48,873 nucleotides of DNA from Streptomyces sp. GKU 895 (GCA_002027195.1 MWJO01000059.1:1-48873); one strand, 5' to 3'. Counted from the first letter of the stretch, positions 1-8,510 are shown. The notes: generated from the letters alone by a model not told the origin. Program-made: numbers and translations.

Positions 1-75
1 GTCGGCGTAGCCGCCGGTGGTGAAGGCGCGCACCAGGTTGAGCGTGGAGGCGGAGGCGTTGTACATCCGCTTCAG
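1..75 (-). CDS. Fragment of class II DAHP synthase (3-deoxy-7-phosphoheptulonate synthase)
   Basis: Read on the minus strand in the frame ending at base 1, the first 75 bases encode LKRMYNASASTLNLVRAFTT and then GGYAD. This matches a conserved block of plant-type (class II) DAHP synthases, the first enzyme of the shikimate pathway; M. tuberculosis AroG has a similar NASAAMNLVRALTSSG segment. Upstream of the Leu the frame turns into Trp/Arg-rich sequence unlike the family, although it stays open. The similarity therefore stops abruptly near base 75. It is either the edge of a truncated gene or a chimeric contig end. The family match is recalled, not aligned. Confidence 0.5.
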   Translation of the reverse strand, partial: MKRMYNASASTLNLVRAFTTGGYAD

Positions 76-375
76 ACACCACCGCCACGAGCGCCAGCCA
101 CCAGGACGTGTCCCATACGACGACGTTACCGGCGCACGATCCCCACCGCGCGCCCTTCTCGTACGTGTGTTTCATCCACTGCCGTCCGACTGTGGCGCCG
201 AAGCCTCGAACGGCTGAACGTGAGGTACCTCGGATGGCAGCGCCGCACAGGTGAGTTCGCCCACAACAGCCCTTGGCGGAGGAGCGACAGGGGGTTTTGC
301 GCCTTACGCTCGACGAACCGCACGACCCCCGACGCACCCAGTTCTCTCCATCCCGCCAGCGGAGGTTTCTGCTTC
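76..375. other. Non-coding stretch before the MBL-fold gene
   Basis: About 300 bases with no convincing gene. Open frames run through it on both strands but have no domain content, and they look like GC-rich shadows. A GGAGG at 361-365 is the ribosome binding site of the next gene. Confidence 0.4.
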
Positions 376-1128
376 ATGAAGCTCACCGTCGTCGGCTGCT
401 CGGGGTCGTTCCCGTCCGCGGAATCGGCCTGCTCGAGCTACCTCGTAGAGGCCGACGGCTTCCGGCTGCTTCTCGACATGGGCAACGGTGCCCTCGGCGA
501 GTTGCAGCGCCACTGCGGTCTCTACGACCTCGACGCGATCTTCCTCAGCCATCTGCACGCCGACCACTGCATCGACATGTGCGCGTACTTCGTCGCGCGC
601 TACTACCGCCACGACGGCGGCCGCTGCGATCCGATTCCCGTCTACGGACCCGAGGGAACCGAACACCGGCTGACCACCGCCTACGCCGACACCCCCACCG
701 CCTCCTCGATGAGCGAGGTCTTCGACTTCCACACCGTCAAGCCGTCGACCTTCGACGTCGGCCCCTTCACGGTCCACACCGAACGCGTGGCCCACCCGGT
801 CGAGGCGTACGGCATCCGCGTGGAGCACGGCGGCAAGTCGCTGACGTACTCGGGCGACACGGGCACCACCCCCGTCCTCGACGAACTCGCCCGCGACACC
901 GACCTGTTCCTCTGCGAGGCCGCCTTCACCCACGGCAAGGAGGACATCCCCGACCTCCACCTCAACGGCCGCGAGGCGGGAGAGACGGCGGCCCGGGCCG
1001 GCGCCCGCCGCCTGGTCCTCACCCACATCCCCCCGTGGACCGACCCGCAGGTCAACCTCGCCGACGCCCGCGCGGTGTTCGACGGCCCGGTGGAACTGGC
1101 GGCACCGAGGGTGTCGTACGAGATCTAG
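376..1128 (+). CDS. MBL-fold metallo-hydrolase (RNase Z-like group)
   Basis: A 250-residue cytoplasmic metallo-beta-lactamase-fold protein. The metal-binding signature HLHADH lies at about residues 58-63 (FLSHLHADHCID), and further ligands follow: the H of VAHPVEAYG, the D of SGDTG, and a C-terminal LTHIPPW. The SGDT motif and short length resemble the RNase Z/ElaC-like and cyclic-phosphodiesterase branch, but the substrate cannot be assigned. ATG 376 was chosen because GGAGG lies 10 bases upstream and MKLTVVGCSGSFP is a typical start of the family; the frame is open further upstream without domain content. It converges on nagE2, with a strong hairpin between them. Confidence 0.85.
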   Translation: MKLTVVGCSGSFPSAESACSSYLVEADGFRLLLDMGNGALGELQRHCGLYDLDAIFLSHLHADHCIDMCAYFVARYYRHDGGRCDPIPVYGPEGTEHRLTTAYADTPTASSMSEVFDFHTVKPSTFDVGPFTVHTERVAHPVEAYGIRVEHGGKSLTYSGDTGTTPVLDELARDTDLFLCEAAFTHGKEDIPDLHLNGREAGETAARAGARRLVLTHIPPWTDPQVNLADARAVFDGPVELAAPRVSYEI

Positions 1129-1145
1129 CAGCCCGTACGTGCACG

Positions 1146-1178
1146 AAGGCCCCGGTACCTCATCGGTACCGGGGCCTT
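1146..1178. terminator. Bidirectional terminator hairpin between MBL gene and nagE2
   Basis: A perfect 14-bp stem (1146-1159 with 1165-1178) and a 5-base loop. The arms begin AAGG and end CCTT. It lies between convergent genes and could serve both. Confidence 0.75.
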
Positions 1179-1194
1179 GGTCATCGTGGGGACG

Positions 1195-2445
<1,251 letters not shown>

Positions 2446-2464
2446 ACTTCCTCCATCGGGTGGT

Positions 2465-2491
2465 GGTCTACACCACTCAGTGGTGTAGACC
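2465..2491. promoter_or_regulatory. Double DasR (dre) operator upstream of nagE2
   Basis: Bases 2465-2477 (GGTCTACACCACT) and 2479-2491 (AGTGGTGTAGACC) form a perfect 13-bp inverted repeat around one base. Each arm reads as most of the dre consensus ACTGGTCTAGACCACT, so two dre-like sites abut, 20-47 bases upstream of the nagE2 start. The consensus comes from the DasR literature; binding here is inferred. Confidence 0.85.
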
Positions 2492-2583
2492 TGTTGTAGC
2501 ACGATGAAGGTGACGTAAGGAACCCACGATTCCGTGACGGGAACCGTGGGTTCTGTAACCGCGTTGAGTAAGGGCCTTCGGCC

Positions 2584-3879
2584 TCAGACCTTCGTCACGT
2601 CCTCGACCTCGTCCTCGGGTTCCCGTCCCGGGGTCTTCAGGTCGAACTTCGTGATCGCGAACCGGAAGATCGCGTAATAGACGGCCGCGAAACACAGGCC
2701 GATCGGGATGATCGCCCACGGCTTGGTCGCCAGGTTCCAGTTGATGATGTAGTCGATCAGACCGGCGGAGAAGCTGAACCCGTCGTGCACCCCGAGCCCC
2801 CACGTCACCGCCATCGACACACCCGTCAGCAGCGCGTGGACCGCGTACAGCAGCGGCGCGATGAACAGGAACGAGTACTCGATCGGCTCGGTGATCCCGG
2901 TGACGAACGACGTCAGCGCGACGGACAGCATCAGCCCGCCGACCTCCTTGCGGCGGTGCGGCTTCGCGCAGTGCGTGATCGCCAGGGCCGCCGCCGGGAG
3001 GGCGAACATCATGATCGGGAAGAACCCGGACGTGAACTGACCCGCGTTCGGATCGCCCGCCAGGAACATGTTGATGTCACCGTGCACCTCGGTGCCGTCC
3101 GGCTTGGTGTACGTGCCGAACTGGAACCAGATGGGCACGTTCAGGAACTGGTGCAGCCCGATCACCAGCAACGCCCGGTTCGCCAGACCGAAGAGGCCGG
3201 CGCCCCACGCACCCGCGTCGCTCAGCCAGTCGCTGAAGTTCTCCAGTCCGTCACCGATCGGCGGCCAGATCCACAGGCACAGCGCCGCGAACGCGATCGC
3301 CACGAACGCCATGATGATCGGCACCAGCCGGCGGCCGTTGAAGAAGCCCAGCCAGTCCACGAGCCTGGTGCGGTGGTACCGCTGCCAGAAGAACGCCGTC
3401 AGCAGCCCCATCACGATCCCGCCGAACACCCCGGGATTCTGGTACGTGAACGCCACCACCGTGTGATCGACCGTCGCCTGGCACCCGATGCCCGGCACGG
3501 CCTTCGCCCTGCTCGGACAGTCCTCCGGGAACTGCCGCAGCACGTTGTAGTAGACGAGGAACCCGGCCACCGCCGCGAGCGCCGTCGACCCGTCCGCCTT
3601 CTTCGCCATACCGATGGCCACACCCACGCAGAACAGCAGCGGCAGCCCCAGCGAACCGTCGAGCAGCGCGCCGCCCGCGCCCGCCATCACCTTGGAGACG
3701 TTCGTCCACCCCAGCCCGTCGTCGCCGAACACATCAGGCTGGCCGAGCCGGTTGAGGATGCCCGCGGCCGGCAGGACGGCGATGGGCAGCTGAAGACTCC
3801 GCCCCATCTTCTGCAGCCCCTGGAACGCCGAGTGCCACCGTCGGCGCGTGGGGGAGGGCTCAGTGGTCTCGGAACTCAT
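2584..3879 (-). CDS. nagE1: PTS EIIC permease for N-acetylglucosamine (NagE1-type)
   Basis: A 431-residue paralogue of the neighbouring NagE2, in the same orientation. It shares the family blocks (SLQLPIAVLPAAGILNRLGQ, GFFPIMMFALPAAALAITH, GITEPIEYSFLF, HDGFSFSAGLIDYIINWN). It differs by a short insertion with two cysteines, at about residues 105-125 (EDCPSRAK...GIGCQA), absent from NagE2. ATG 3879 (MSSETTEPS) was chosen; the open frame upstream only runs antisense through nagF. It is divergent from nagF with a dre site between them, so EIIB and EIIC are probably co-induced. I recall SCO2906 as the S. coelicolor counterpart. Confidence 0.92.
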   Translation of the reverse strand: MSSETTEPSPTRRRWHSAFQGLQKMGRSLQLPIAVLPAAGILNRLGQPDVFGDDGLGWTNVSKVMAGAGGALLDGSLGLPLLFCVGVAIGMAKKADGSTALAAVAGFLVYYNVLRQFPEDCPSRAKAVPGIGCQATVDHTVVAFTYQNPGVFGGIVMGLLTAFFWQRYHRTRLVDWLGFFNGRRLVPIIMAFVAIAFAALCLWIWPPIGDGLENFSDWLSDAGAWGAGLFGLANRALLVIGLHQFLNVPIWFQFGTYTKPDGTEVHGDINMFLAGDPNAGQFTSGFFPIMMFALPAAALAITHCAKPHRRKEVGGLMLSVALTSFVTGITEPIEYSFLFIAPLLYAVHALLTGVSMAVTWGLGVHDGFSFSAGLIDYIINWNLATKPWAIIPIGLCFAAVYYAIFRFAITKFDLKTPGREPEDEVEDVTKV

Positions 3880-3899
3880 GAGTTGGCGACCGCCTGTCA

Positions 3900-3915
3900 A
3901 GTGGTGTAGACCAGT
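3900..3915. promoter_or_regulatory. DasR (dre) operator in the nagE1-nagF divergent region
   Basis: AGTGGTGTAGACCAGT matches the 16-base dre consensus (AGTGGTCTAGACCAGT on this strand) at 15 of 16 positions. It lies 21 bases upstream of nagE1 and 92 bases upstream of nagF, placed to control both. Confidence 0.88.
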
Positions 3916-4006
3916 TACGGACGATTGGGTAGCTGTGACGTCATCTTTCGGTACGTTCGGCGCAATCGCTCGCGAAGTTGGGCCAATAGTGCGTGAGGAG
4001 ACCGAC

Positions 4007-4240
4007 ATGGCCAGCAAGGCAGAGAAGATCGTCGCCGGGCTCGGTGGCATCGACAACATCGAAGAGGTCGAGGGCTGCATCACCCGCCTGCGCACCGAGG
4101 TCAAGGACCCCGCGCTGGTCGACGACGCCGCCCTGAAGGCCGCCGGCGCCCACGGCGTCGTCAAGATGGGCACCGCCGTCCAGGTCGTCATCGGCACGGA
4201 CGCCGACCCGATCGCCGCGGACATCGAAGACATGATGTAA
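4007..4240 (+). CDS. nagF: PTS EIIB component for N-acetylglucosamine
   Basis: A 77-residue soluble EIIB domain of the glucose family. The phosphorylated cysteine is Cys24 in EGCITRLR, followed by the typical GVVKMGTAVQVVIG strand. It accepts phosphate from EIIA and passes it to sugar bound by NagE1 or NagE2. ATG 4007 follows a GAGGAG at about the right spacing; the longer open frame has no domain content. It is divergent from nagE1 and shares its dre region. The free-standing EIIB arrangement is normal in Streptomyces. Confidence 0.93.
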   Translation: MASKAEKIVAGLGGIDNIEEVEGCITRLRTEVKDPALVDDAALKAAGAHGVVKMGTAVQVVIGTDADPIAADIEDMM

Positions 4241-4260
4241 AGCCCACTTCGGGCATCACA

Positions 4261-4294
4261 GGGGCTCTTCCCGGCACACCGCGGGAGGAGCCCC
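4261..4294 (+). terminator. Terminator hairpin after nagF
   Basis: GGGGCTC (4261-4267) pairs with GAGCCCC (4288-4294), with an inner TTCCCG/CGGGAG extension. A short T-containing tail follows. It separates nagF from rph. Confidence 0.65.
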
Positions 4295-4322
4295 TTCCGT
4301 ATGTGCGGCTAGGCTCAGCGCC

Positions 4323-5060
4323 ATGTCTCGAATCGACGGCCGCACCCCCGAACAGCTCCGCCCCGTCACCATCGAACGCGGCTGGAGCAAGCACGCCGAG
4401 GGCTCCGTCCTCGTCTCCTTCGGCGACACGAAGGTCTTCTGCACCGCCTCCGTGACCGAAGGCGTCCCCCGCTGGCGAAAGGGCAGCGGCGAGGGCTGGG
4501 TCACCGCCGAGTACTCCATGCTGCCCCGCGCCACCAACACCCGCGGCGACCGCGAGTCCGTCCGCGGCAAGATCGGCGGCCGCACCCACGAGATCAGCCG
4601 CCTCATCGGCCGCTCCCTGCGCGCCGTCATCGACTACAAGGCGCTCGGCGAGAACACGATCGTCCTCGACTGCGACGTCCTCCAGGCCGACGGCGGCACG
4701 CGTACGGCGGCCATCACCGGCGCCTACGTGGCCCTCGCCGACGCCGTCACCTGGGCCCAGGGCAAGAAGCTGATCAAGGCCGGCCGCCAGCCGCTGACCG
4801 GCACGGTCTCCGCGGTCTCGGTCGGCATCGTGGGAGGGGTTCCGCTGCTGGACCTCTGCTACGAGGAGGACGTGAAGGCCGACACCGACATGAACGTCGT
4901 CTGCACCGGCGACGGCCGCTTCGTCGAGGTCCAGGGCACCGCCGAGGCCGAGCCGTTCGCGCGCGACGAGCTCAACTCGCTGCTCGACCTGGCCGTTTCC
5001 GGCTGCACGGAACTCGCCGCCCTCCAGCGCAAAGCCCTTGATACCGTCCTCGAAAGGTAA
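4323..5060 (+). CDS. rph: Ribonuclease PH
   Basis: A 245-residue phosphorolytic 3'-5' exoribonuclease that trims tRNA 3' ends. It has the full family pattern: SRIDGRTPEQLRPV at the start, GSVLVSFGDTKVFCTASV, GRTHEISRLIGRSLRAV, the phosphate-binding DGGTRTAAITG at about residues 122-132, and the C-terminal EVQGTAEAEPF. Length is standard. It starts 28 bases after the nagF terminator, so it has its own promoter region. The order rph-lipoprotein-rdgB is conserved in Streptomyces as I recall. Confidence 0.96.
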   Translation: MSRIDGRTPEQLRPVTIERGWSKHAEGSVLVSFGDTKVFCTASVTEGVPRWRKGSGEGWVTAEYSMLPRATNTRGDRESVRGKIGGRTHEISRLIGRSLRAVIDYKALGENTIVLDCDVLQADGGTRTAAITGAYVALADAVTWAQGKKLIKAGRQPLTGTVSAVSVGIVGGVPLLDLCYEEDVKADTDMNVVCTGDGRFVEVQGTAEAEPFARDELNSLLDLAVSGCTELAALQRKALDTVLER

Positions 5061-5077
5061 AAGACGGACCAAGGAAA

Positions 5078-5105
5078 GGCGGCCGGGACGGGCAACCCGG
5101 CCGCC
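5078..5105 (+). terminator. GC-rich hairpin after rph
   Basis: A perfect 10-bp stem, GGCGGCCGGG (5078-5087) with CCCGGCCGCC (5096-5105), and an 8-base loop. There is no U tract, as is common for Streptomyces terminators. Confidence 0.6.
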
Positions 5106-5204
5106 CGAACTCGCGTCACTACGGGTACGGGCGTACGGCACACCGCTGTGCGCCCGGCCAGTACACGGGGGCCCTTGGGGCTGAACAAGGGAGGGAACAT
5201 CACC

Positions 5205-5615
5205 ATGGCCGAGAGCCGACGCGGCCGTCGCCGATCACGCCGTACCGCCATCGCCGCCGCGGTGGCCGCGGTGGGACTGACCGTAGGCCTGACCACCGGC
5301 TGCGACGCCGTCAACAAGGCACTGGACTGCGTCCAGACCGCCGACGCCATCGCCGACAGCGTCACCGACCTCCAGCAGGCCGTGGAGAACGCGTCCAACG
5401 ACCCCACCCAGCTCGACGAGTCCCTCGACTCCATCGACCAGAACCTGGACGAGATAGGCGACAAGACCGACAACGCCGACGTCAACCAGGCGGTCGAGGA
5501 CCTGGGCAAGGCCGTGGACAACGTCCGCAAGTCGGTCGACAGCGGCGACACGACGCCCGACCTCAGCCCGATCACGGACGCGGCGGGCGAGCTGACGAAG
5601 GTCTGCACGCCGTAG
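5205..5615 (+). CDS. Putative secreted lipoprotein, coiled-coil rich
   Basis: A 136-residue protein with a twin-arginine/arginine-rich N-terminus (RRGRRRSRRTAIAAAVAAV), a hydrophobic segment and a lipobox-like LTTGC around residue 33. After the cysteine the mature part is acidic and helical, with repeated Asp/Gln/Leu heptads (DLQQAVENA, DESLDSIDQNLDEIG, VEDLGKAVDNVRKSV), suggesting a short coiled coil. The lipobox is atypical at -3, so lipid attachment is inferred. ATG 5205 follows GGGAGGG; an in-frame start at 5148 has no such site. Function unknown. It lies between rph and rdgB. Confidence 0.8.
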   Translation: MAESRRGRRRSRRTAIAAAVAAVGLTVGLTTGCDAVNKALDCVQTADAIADSVTDLQQAVENASNDPTQLDESLDSIDQNLDEIGDKTDNADVNQAVEDLGKAVDNVRKSVDSGDTTPDLSPITDAAGELTKVCTP

Positions 5616-5647
5616 GGAACCGACCGGCCGCCGGGCCGGGACAGTGC

Positions 5648-5678
5648 GGCCCGCGATACTGGGGCCCGCGATACTGGG
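5648..5678 (+). repeat. 15-bp tandem duplication upstream of rdgB
   Basis: GGCCCGCGATACTGGG occurs at 5648-5663 and again at 5663-5678, a period of 15. Each copy contains GATACT, which resembles a -10 element. The second copy ends 4 bases before the rdgB start. Confidence 0.6.
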
Positions 5679-5681
5679 GGC

Positions 5682-6284
5682 ATGACCCGCCTGATCCTCG
5701 CCACGCGCAACGCCGGCAAAATCACCGAACTCCGCGCCATCCTCGCCGACGCAGGTCTGCGCCATGACCTGGTCGGCGCGGAGGCGTACCCGGAGGTACC
5801 GGACGTCAAGGAAACAGGGGTGACGTTCGCCGAGAACGCGCTCCTGAAGGCCCACGCCCTGGCCCAGGCCACAGGCCTGCCCGCCGTCGCCGACGACTCC
5901 GGCCTCTGCGTCGACGTCCTGAACGGCGCCCCCGGCATCTTCTCGGCCCGCTGGGCAGGCAAGCACGGCGACGACAAGGCGAACCTCGAACTGCTCCTGG
6001 CCCAGCTCTCCGACATCGCCGACGAACACCGAGGCGCCCACTTCGCCTGCGCGGCGGCCCTGGCCCTCCCGGACGGCACGGAACGCGTGGTCGAGGGCCG
6101 CCTGCCCGGCATCCTCCGCCACACCCCGTCCGGCACGAACGGCTTCGGCTACGACCCGATCCTCCAGCCGGAGGGCGAGACCCGAACCTGCGCCGAACTG
6201 ACGGCGGACGAGAAGAACGCGATCAGCCACCGGGGGAAGGCGTTCCGGGGGTTGGTGCCGGTGGTGCGGGAGCTGTTGGGCTGA
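5682..6284 (+). CDS. rdgB: RdgB/HAM1 family non-canonical purine NTP pyrophosphatase
   Basis: A 200-residue house-cleaning enzyme that hydrolyses dITP and XTP to the monophosphates and keeps deaminated purines out of DNA. Diagnostic motifs are LILATRNAGKITELRAIL at the start (binding SxNxxK-type loop), ADDSGLCVDVLNGAPGIFSA in the middle and GFGYDPIL near the C-terminus, with ISHRGKAF at the end. Length and order are standard. ATG 5682 directly follows the duplicated GATACTGGGGG element, whose GGGGG may serve as the ribosome binding site. Confidence 0.95.
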   Translation: MTRLILATRNAGKITELRAILADAGLRHDLVGAEAYPEVPDVKETGVTFAENALLKAHALAQATGLPAVADDSGLCVDVLNGAPGIFSARWAGKHGDDKANLELLLAQLSDIADEHRGAHFACAAALALPDGTERVVEGRLPGILRHTPSGTNGFGYDPILQPEGETRTCAELTADEKNAISHRGKAFRGLVPVVRELLG

Positions 6285-6292
6285 GATGAGAG

Positions 6293-6320
6293 AGGGGCCG
6301 CCCGGTTTCGGGCAGCCCCT
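6293..6320 (+). terminator. Terminator hairpin between rdgB and tRNA-Leu
   Basis: AGGGGCCGCCCG (6293-6304) pairs with CGGGCAGCCCCT (6309-6320) with one C-A mismatch and a GTTT loop. It sits between convergent transcripts. Confidence 0.65.
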
Positions 6321-6329
6321 CCGTACATG

Positions 6330-6413
6330 TGCGGCCGGTGGGACTCGAACCCACACGGGTGTGAACCCACTGGGACCTAAACCCAGCATGACTGCCAATT
6401 CCATCACGGCCGC
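6330..6413 (-). tRNA. tRNA-Leu (anticodon UAG)
   Basis: An 84-base type II tRNA on the minus strand. The acceptor stem GCGGCCG (6407-6413) pairs with CGGCCGC (6331-6337), and the discriminator A is at 6330. The anticodon stem CTGGG/CCCAG encloses the loop TTTAGGT (anticodon TAG). It has a long variable arm and a T arm with GGTTCGAGTCC. CCA is not encoded. It decodes CUA and related leucine codons. A decayed HNH nuclease lies immediately upstream of its 5' end. Confidence 0.95.
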
Positions 6414-6423
6414 TCAAAAACGG

Positions 6424-7065
6424 TCATCGCGCTCGACCAGCAGCGTTCAGTGTACGGGTAGAGCACGCTACGCGACGAGGGGAGCCGTGGCTTTCTGGCG
6501 GCACCCGATACCGCAGGTTCTCGCGGCGATTGTCGCGCCAGTCGCCGTTGACGTGATCGATCTGCAGGGTGATCGGTCGCCCCAGCCACTCGCCCTTGTT
6601 GCCGCAGGTCTCGCACGCGTACGGCACACCAACCTCGGTCAGAGATGGGCTGGGGGGCGGGGCGCTCCGGCCGGGCCCAGGGTCGGCGCGTGAAGTGGCT
6701 TGTGTCCAGACCGAGTCGGGCTGCAGCGCGTCGAACGCGCCGGTGATTCGTGTCGTTCACGTCCAGTTCCAGGCCGCGCATCACATCGGCGAAACACTTG
6801 GAGCGCGGTACAAGTTGTCGCGCAGCGAGGACGACGAGGCGGCAGCTTCGCCAATGGCGGCGTCCGGGTACTTGCGCCAAGGGCTGCGTTTGGCGAAGTG
6901 ACTCGTGTCGAGTCCGTATTTCGCCACCTTCTCTTGCAGAACACGTCGTTGCCCCCCACTCGCCTTGAGGTTGAGCTGCCGCATCGGATCGGTCCGGTTG
7001 CGGGCTTCGGCAACGGCTGGGGCGAGCCGCTGGAACGTAAGCCTGTAACTCGATAACCTGTTCAT
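6424..7065 (-). pseudogene. Decayed HNH endonuclease with DTSHF repeats
   Basis: Fragments of one HNH protein lie in three frames. The N-terminal piece begins MNRLSSYRLTF at 7065 and contains GLDTSHFAKRSPW. The second has FADVMRGLEL and LGLDTSHFTRRPW. The third has YACETCGNKGEWLG and IDHVNGDWRDNRRENLRY. The order is that of a Streptomyces family with repeated DNA-binding DTSHF modules followed by a C-terminal HNH domain. The expected CPNCH zinc ligands after NLRY are missing, so loss of function is likely even if some frameshifts are sequencing errors. It abuts tRNA-Leu and starts divergently from the GNAT gene. Confidence 0.72.
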
Positions 7066-7071
7066 ACCTGC

Positions 7072-7109
7072 AAAGCCTCCCCGCGACCCTTGTCCGCTCG
7101 GGAGGCTTT
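7072..7109. promoter_or_regulatory. Inverted repeat formed by two divergent ribosome binding sites
   Basis: AAAGCCTCCC (7072-7081) and GGGAGGCTTT (7100-7109) form a perfect 10-bp stem with an 18-base loop and six T residues to the right (7107-7112). The right arm holds the GNAT gene's GGGAGG; the left arm, read on the minus strand, holds that of the HNH remnant. It looks like an intrinsic terminator but ends 4 bases before the GNAT ATG. Confidence 0.55.
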
Positions 7110-7113
7110 TTTC

Positions 7114-7626
7114 ATGAGCACACCACCCGATGTCACCGTCCGCCCCGTCACCCCCGCCGACCGTCCCACCGTCGAGCGCCTCTGGCTGCTCTTCCGGCAT
7201 GATCTGTCGGAGTTCCGGGGGCAACTGCCCAACCCCGACGGCACGTTCCGGAGTGAGCGGCTGGAGGCTGCGTTCAGTGGCGATGACGACTGGGGCGCGT
7301 ATCTCTTCCGTCGCGGAGCGCACCCCGTCGGGTTCGCCTTCGTACGCGCGCTCACCCAGCCCACCCGCGTGCTCAACAGCTTCTTCGTCGTGCGGGGCGC
7401 GCGGCGCAGTGGTGTCGGGATGCGGGCCGTGCGGGAGGTGGTGGCGCGGCATCCCGGGGCGTGGACCGTTGCCTTTCAGGACGACAATCCACGCGCCGTG
7501 CGGTTCTGGCGGCGGGTCGGGGAGGCCATCGCCCCCGGTGCCTGGGAAGAAGAGCGCAGGCCGGTGCCGGGTAAGCCCGGCCTCGCTCCTGACGTCTGGG
7601 TCAGCTTCCGATGCCAAGGTCCTTGA
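7114..7626 (+). CDS. GNAT family N-acetyltransferase
   Basis: A 170-residue acetyl-CoA-dependent N-acyltransferase. After VTVRPVTPADRPTVERLW come LNSFFVVRGARRSGVGMRA, the acetyl-CoA pyrophosphate loop (RxxGxG-like RRSGVG, around residues 96-101), and the C-terminal FQDDNPRAVRFWRRVG typical of the fold. The substrate is unknown. ATG 7114 follows GGGAGG; that site lies in a hairpin with a T tract, so initiation may be restrained. The 3' end overlaps the convergent bcp gene by 26 bases. Confidence 0.85.
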   Translation: MSTPPDVTVRPVTPADRPTVERLWLLFRHDLSEFRGQLPNPDGTFRSERLEAAFSGDDDWGAYLFRRGAHPVGFAFVRALTQPTRVLNSFFVVRGARRSGVGMRAVREVVARHPGAWTVAFQDDNPRAVRFWRRVGEAIAPGAWEEERRPVPGKPGLAPDVWVSFRCQGP

Positions 7627-8074
7627 TGATCTTCGCCACGTGGCCCGTCGCCCGGACGTTGTACAGCGCCCGCTCGACCTTGCCCTCCTCGTCCACCACG
7701 ATGGTGGAGCGGATGACGCCCATGTAGGTCTTGCCGTAGTTCTTCTTCTCGCCGTACGCCCCGTAGGCCTCCGTGACCGTCTTCTCGGGGTCCGCGAGGA
7801 GGGTGATCCTCAGGTTCTCCTTGTCCCTGAACTTCGCCAGTTTCTCGGGGGCGTCCGGGCTGATGCCGATGACGTCGTAGCCGGCGCCGGCCAGCAGTTC
7901 GAGGTTGTCGGTGAAGTCGCAGGCCTGCTTCGTGCAGCCGGGGGTGAGGGCCGCCGGGTAGAAGTAGACGATGACCTTGCGGCCCTTGTGGTCCGCCAGG
8001 GACACGTCGGTGCCGTCGGCGTCGGGGAGGGTGAAGGCGGGGGCTACGTCCCCGGGCTGGAGTCGCTCGCTCAT
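7601..8074 (-). CDS. bcp: Thioredoxin-dependent thiol peroxidase (Bcp/PrxQ)
   Basis: A 157-residue peroxiredoxin of the Bcp/PrxQ class that reduces hydrogen and alkyl peroxides with thioredoxin. GDVAPAFTLPDADG opens the fold. The peroxidatic and resolving cysteines are the CxxxxC of TPGCTKQACDF (about residues 47-52), as expected for the atypical 2-Cys type. ISPDAPEKLAKF and the central RSTIVVDEEGKV follow. Length is standard. It is monocistronic, and its 3' end overlaps the GNAT gene on the other strand. Confidence 0.94.
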   Translation of the reverse strand: MSERLQPGDVAPAFTLPDADGTDVSLADHKGRKVIVYFYPAALTPGCTKQACDFTDNLELLAGAGYDVIGISPDAPEKLAKFRDKENLRITLLADPEKTVTEAYGAYGEKKNYGKTYMGVIRSTIVVDEEGKVERALYNVRATGHVAKIIKDLGIGS

Positions 8075-8177
8075 CCGGCAAGCCTAACCGGGGGTCCTGA
8101 CAGTGCGATGGCCCGGCGAACTGACAGACTGTCCAGGACAGGAACTGAACATCACCCCGCATCCCGGAGGGCCCACC

Positions 8178-8510
8178 GTGGCGGACACGTCGGACACGAG
8201 AACCCCGGCGCAGATCGAGGCGGACATCAAGCGCCGCCGCGAGACGCTGGCCGAGACGCTCGACGAGATCGGGGTGCGGGTGCACCCGAAGACGATCGTC
8301 GGCGATGCCAAGGCCAAGGTGGTTTCCAACATCGATCACACGCTCGGGCGGGCCTACGTCGGCGTGAACAAGGTCCTCACCGACACCAAGGCCCAGTTCG
8401 TCGACGAGGAGGGGGCCCCGAGGCTCGAGCGCATCGTCCCCGTCGCGCTCGTCGCCGTAGGACTCGTGGGGCTGCTGGCCTTCGGCAGCACCCGGCGTCG
8501 CAAGGGCTGA
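8178..8510 (+). CDS. DUF3618 family membrane-anchored protein
   Basis: A 110-residue protein matching DUF3618: an acidic N-terminus, then PAQIEADIKRRRETLAETLDEIG, then a linker and a single C-terminal transmembrane helix (IVPVALVAVGLVGLLAFG) with a positive tail RRRKG. GTG 8178 was chosen because CCCGGAGG lies 8 bases upstream; the longer open frame lacks family sequence. Function is not established. Its place upstream of the GroES-like gene may reflect an envelope-stress context, but that is conjecture. Confidence 0.82.
   Translation: MADTSDTRTPAQIEADIKRRRETLAETLDEIGVRVHPKTIVGDAKAKVVSNIDHTLGRAYVGVNKVLTDTKAQFVDEEGAPRLERIVPVALVAVGLVGLLAFGSTRRRKG

Noticed and set aside
3862..3877. Second dre-like string AGTGGTCTCGGAACTC near the nagE1 start
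   Set aside because: Matches only one half of the dre consensus and lies within the coding start; kept only the 15/16 site at 3900.
6430..6475. A tRNA-like D-arm string (GTGTACGGGTAGAGCACG) next to tRNA-Leu, possible tRNA or attachment-site remnant
   Set aside because: No matching acceptor stem, anticodon arm or T arm follows; it lies in the degenerate 3' end of the HNH remnant.
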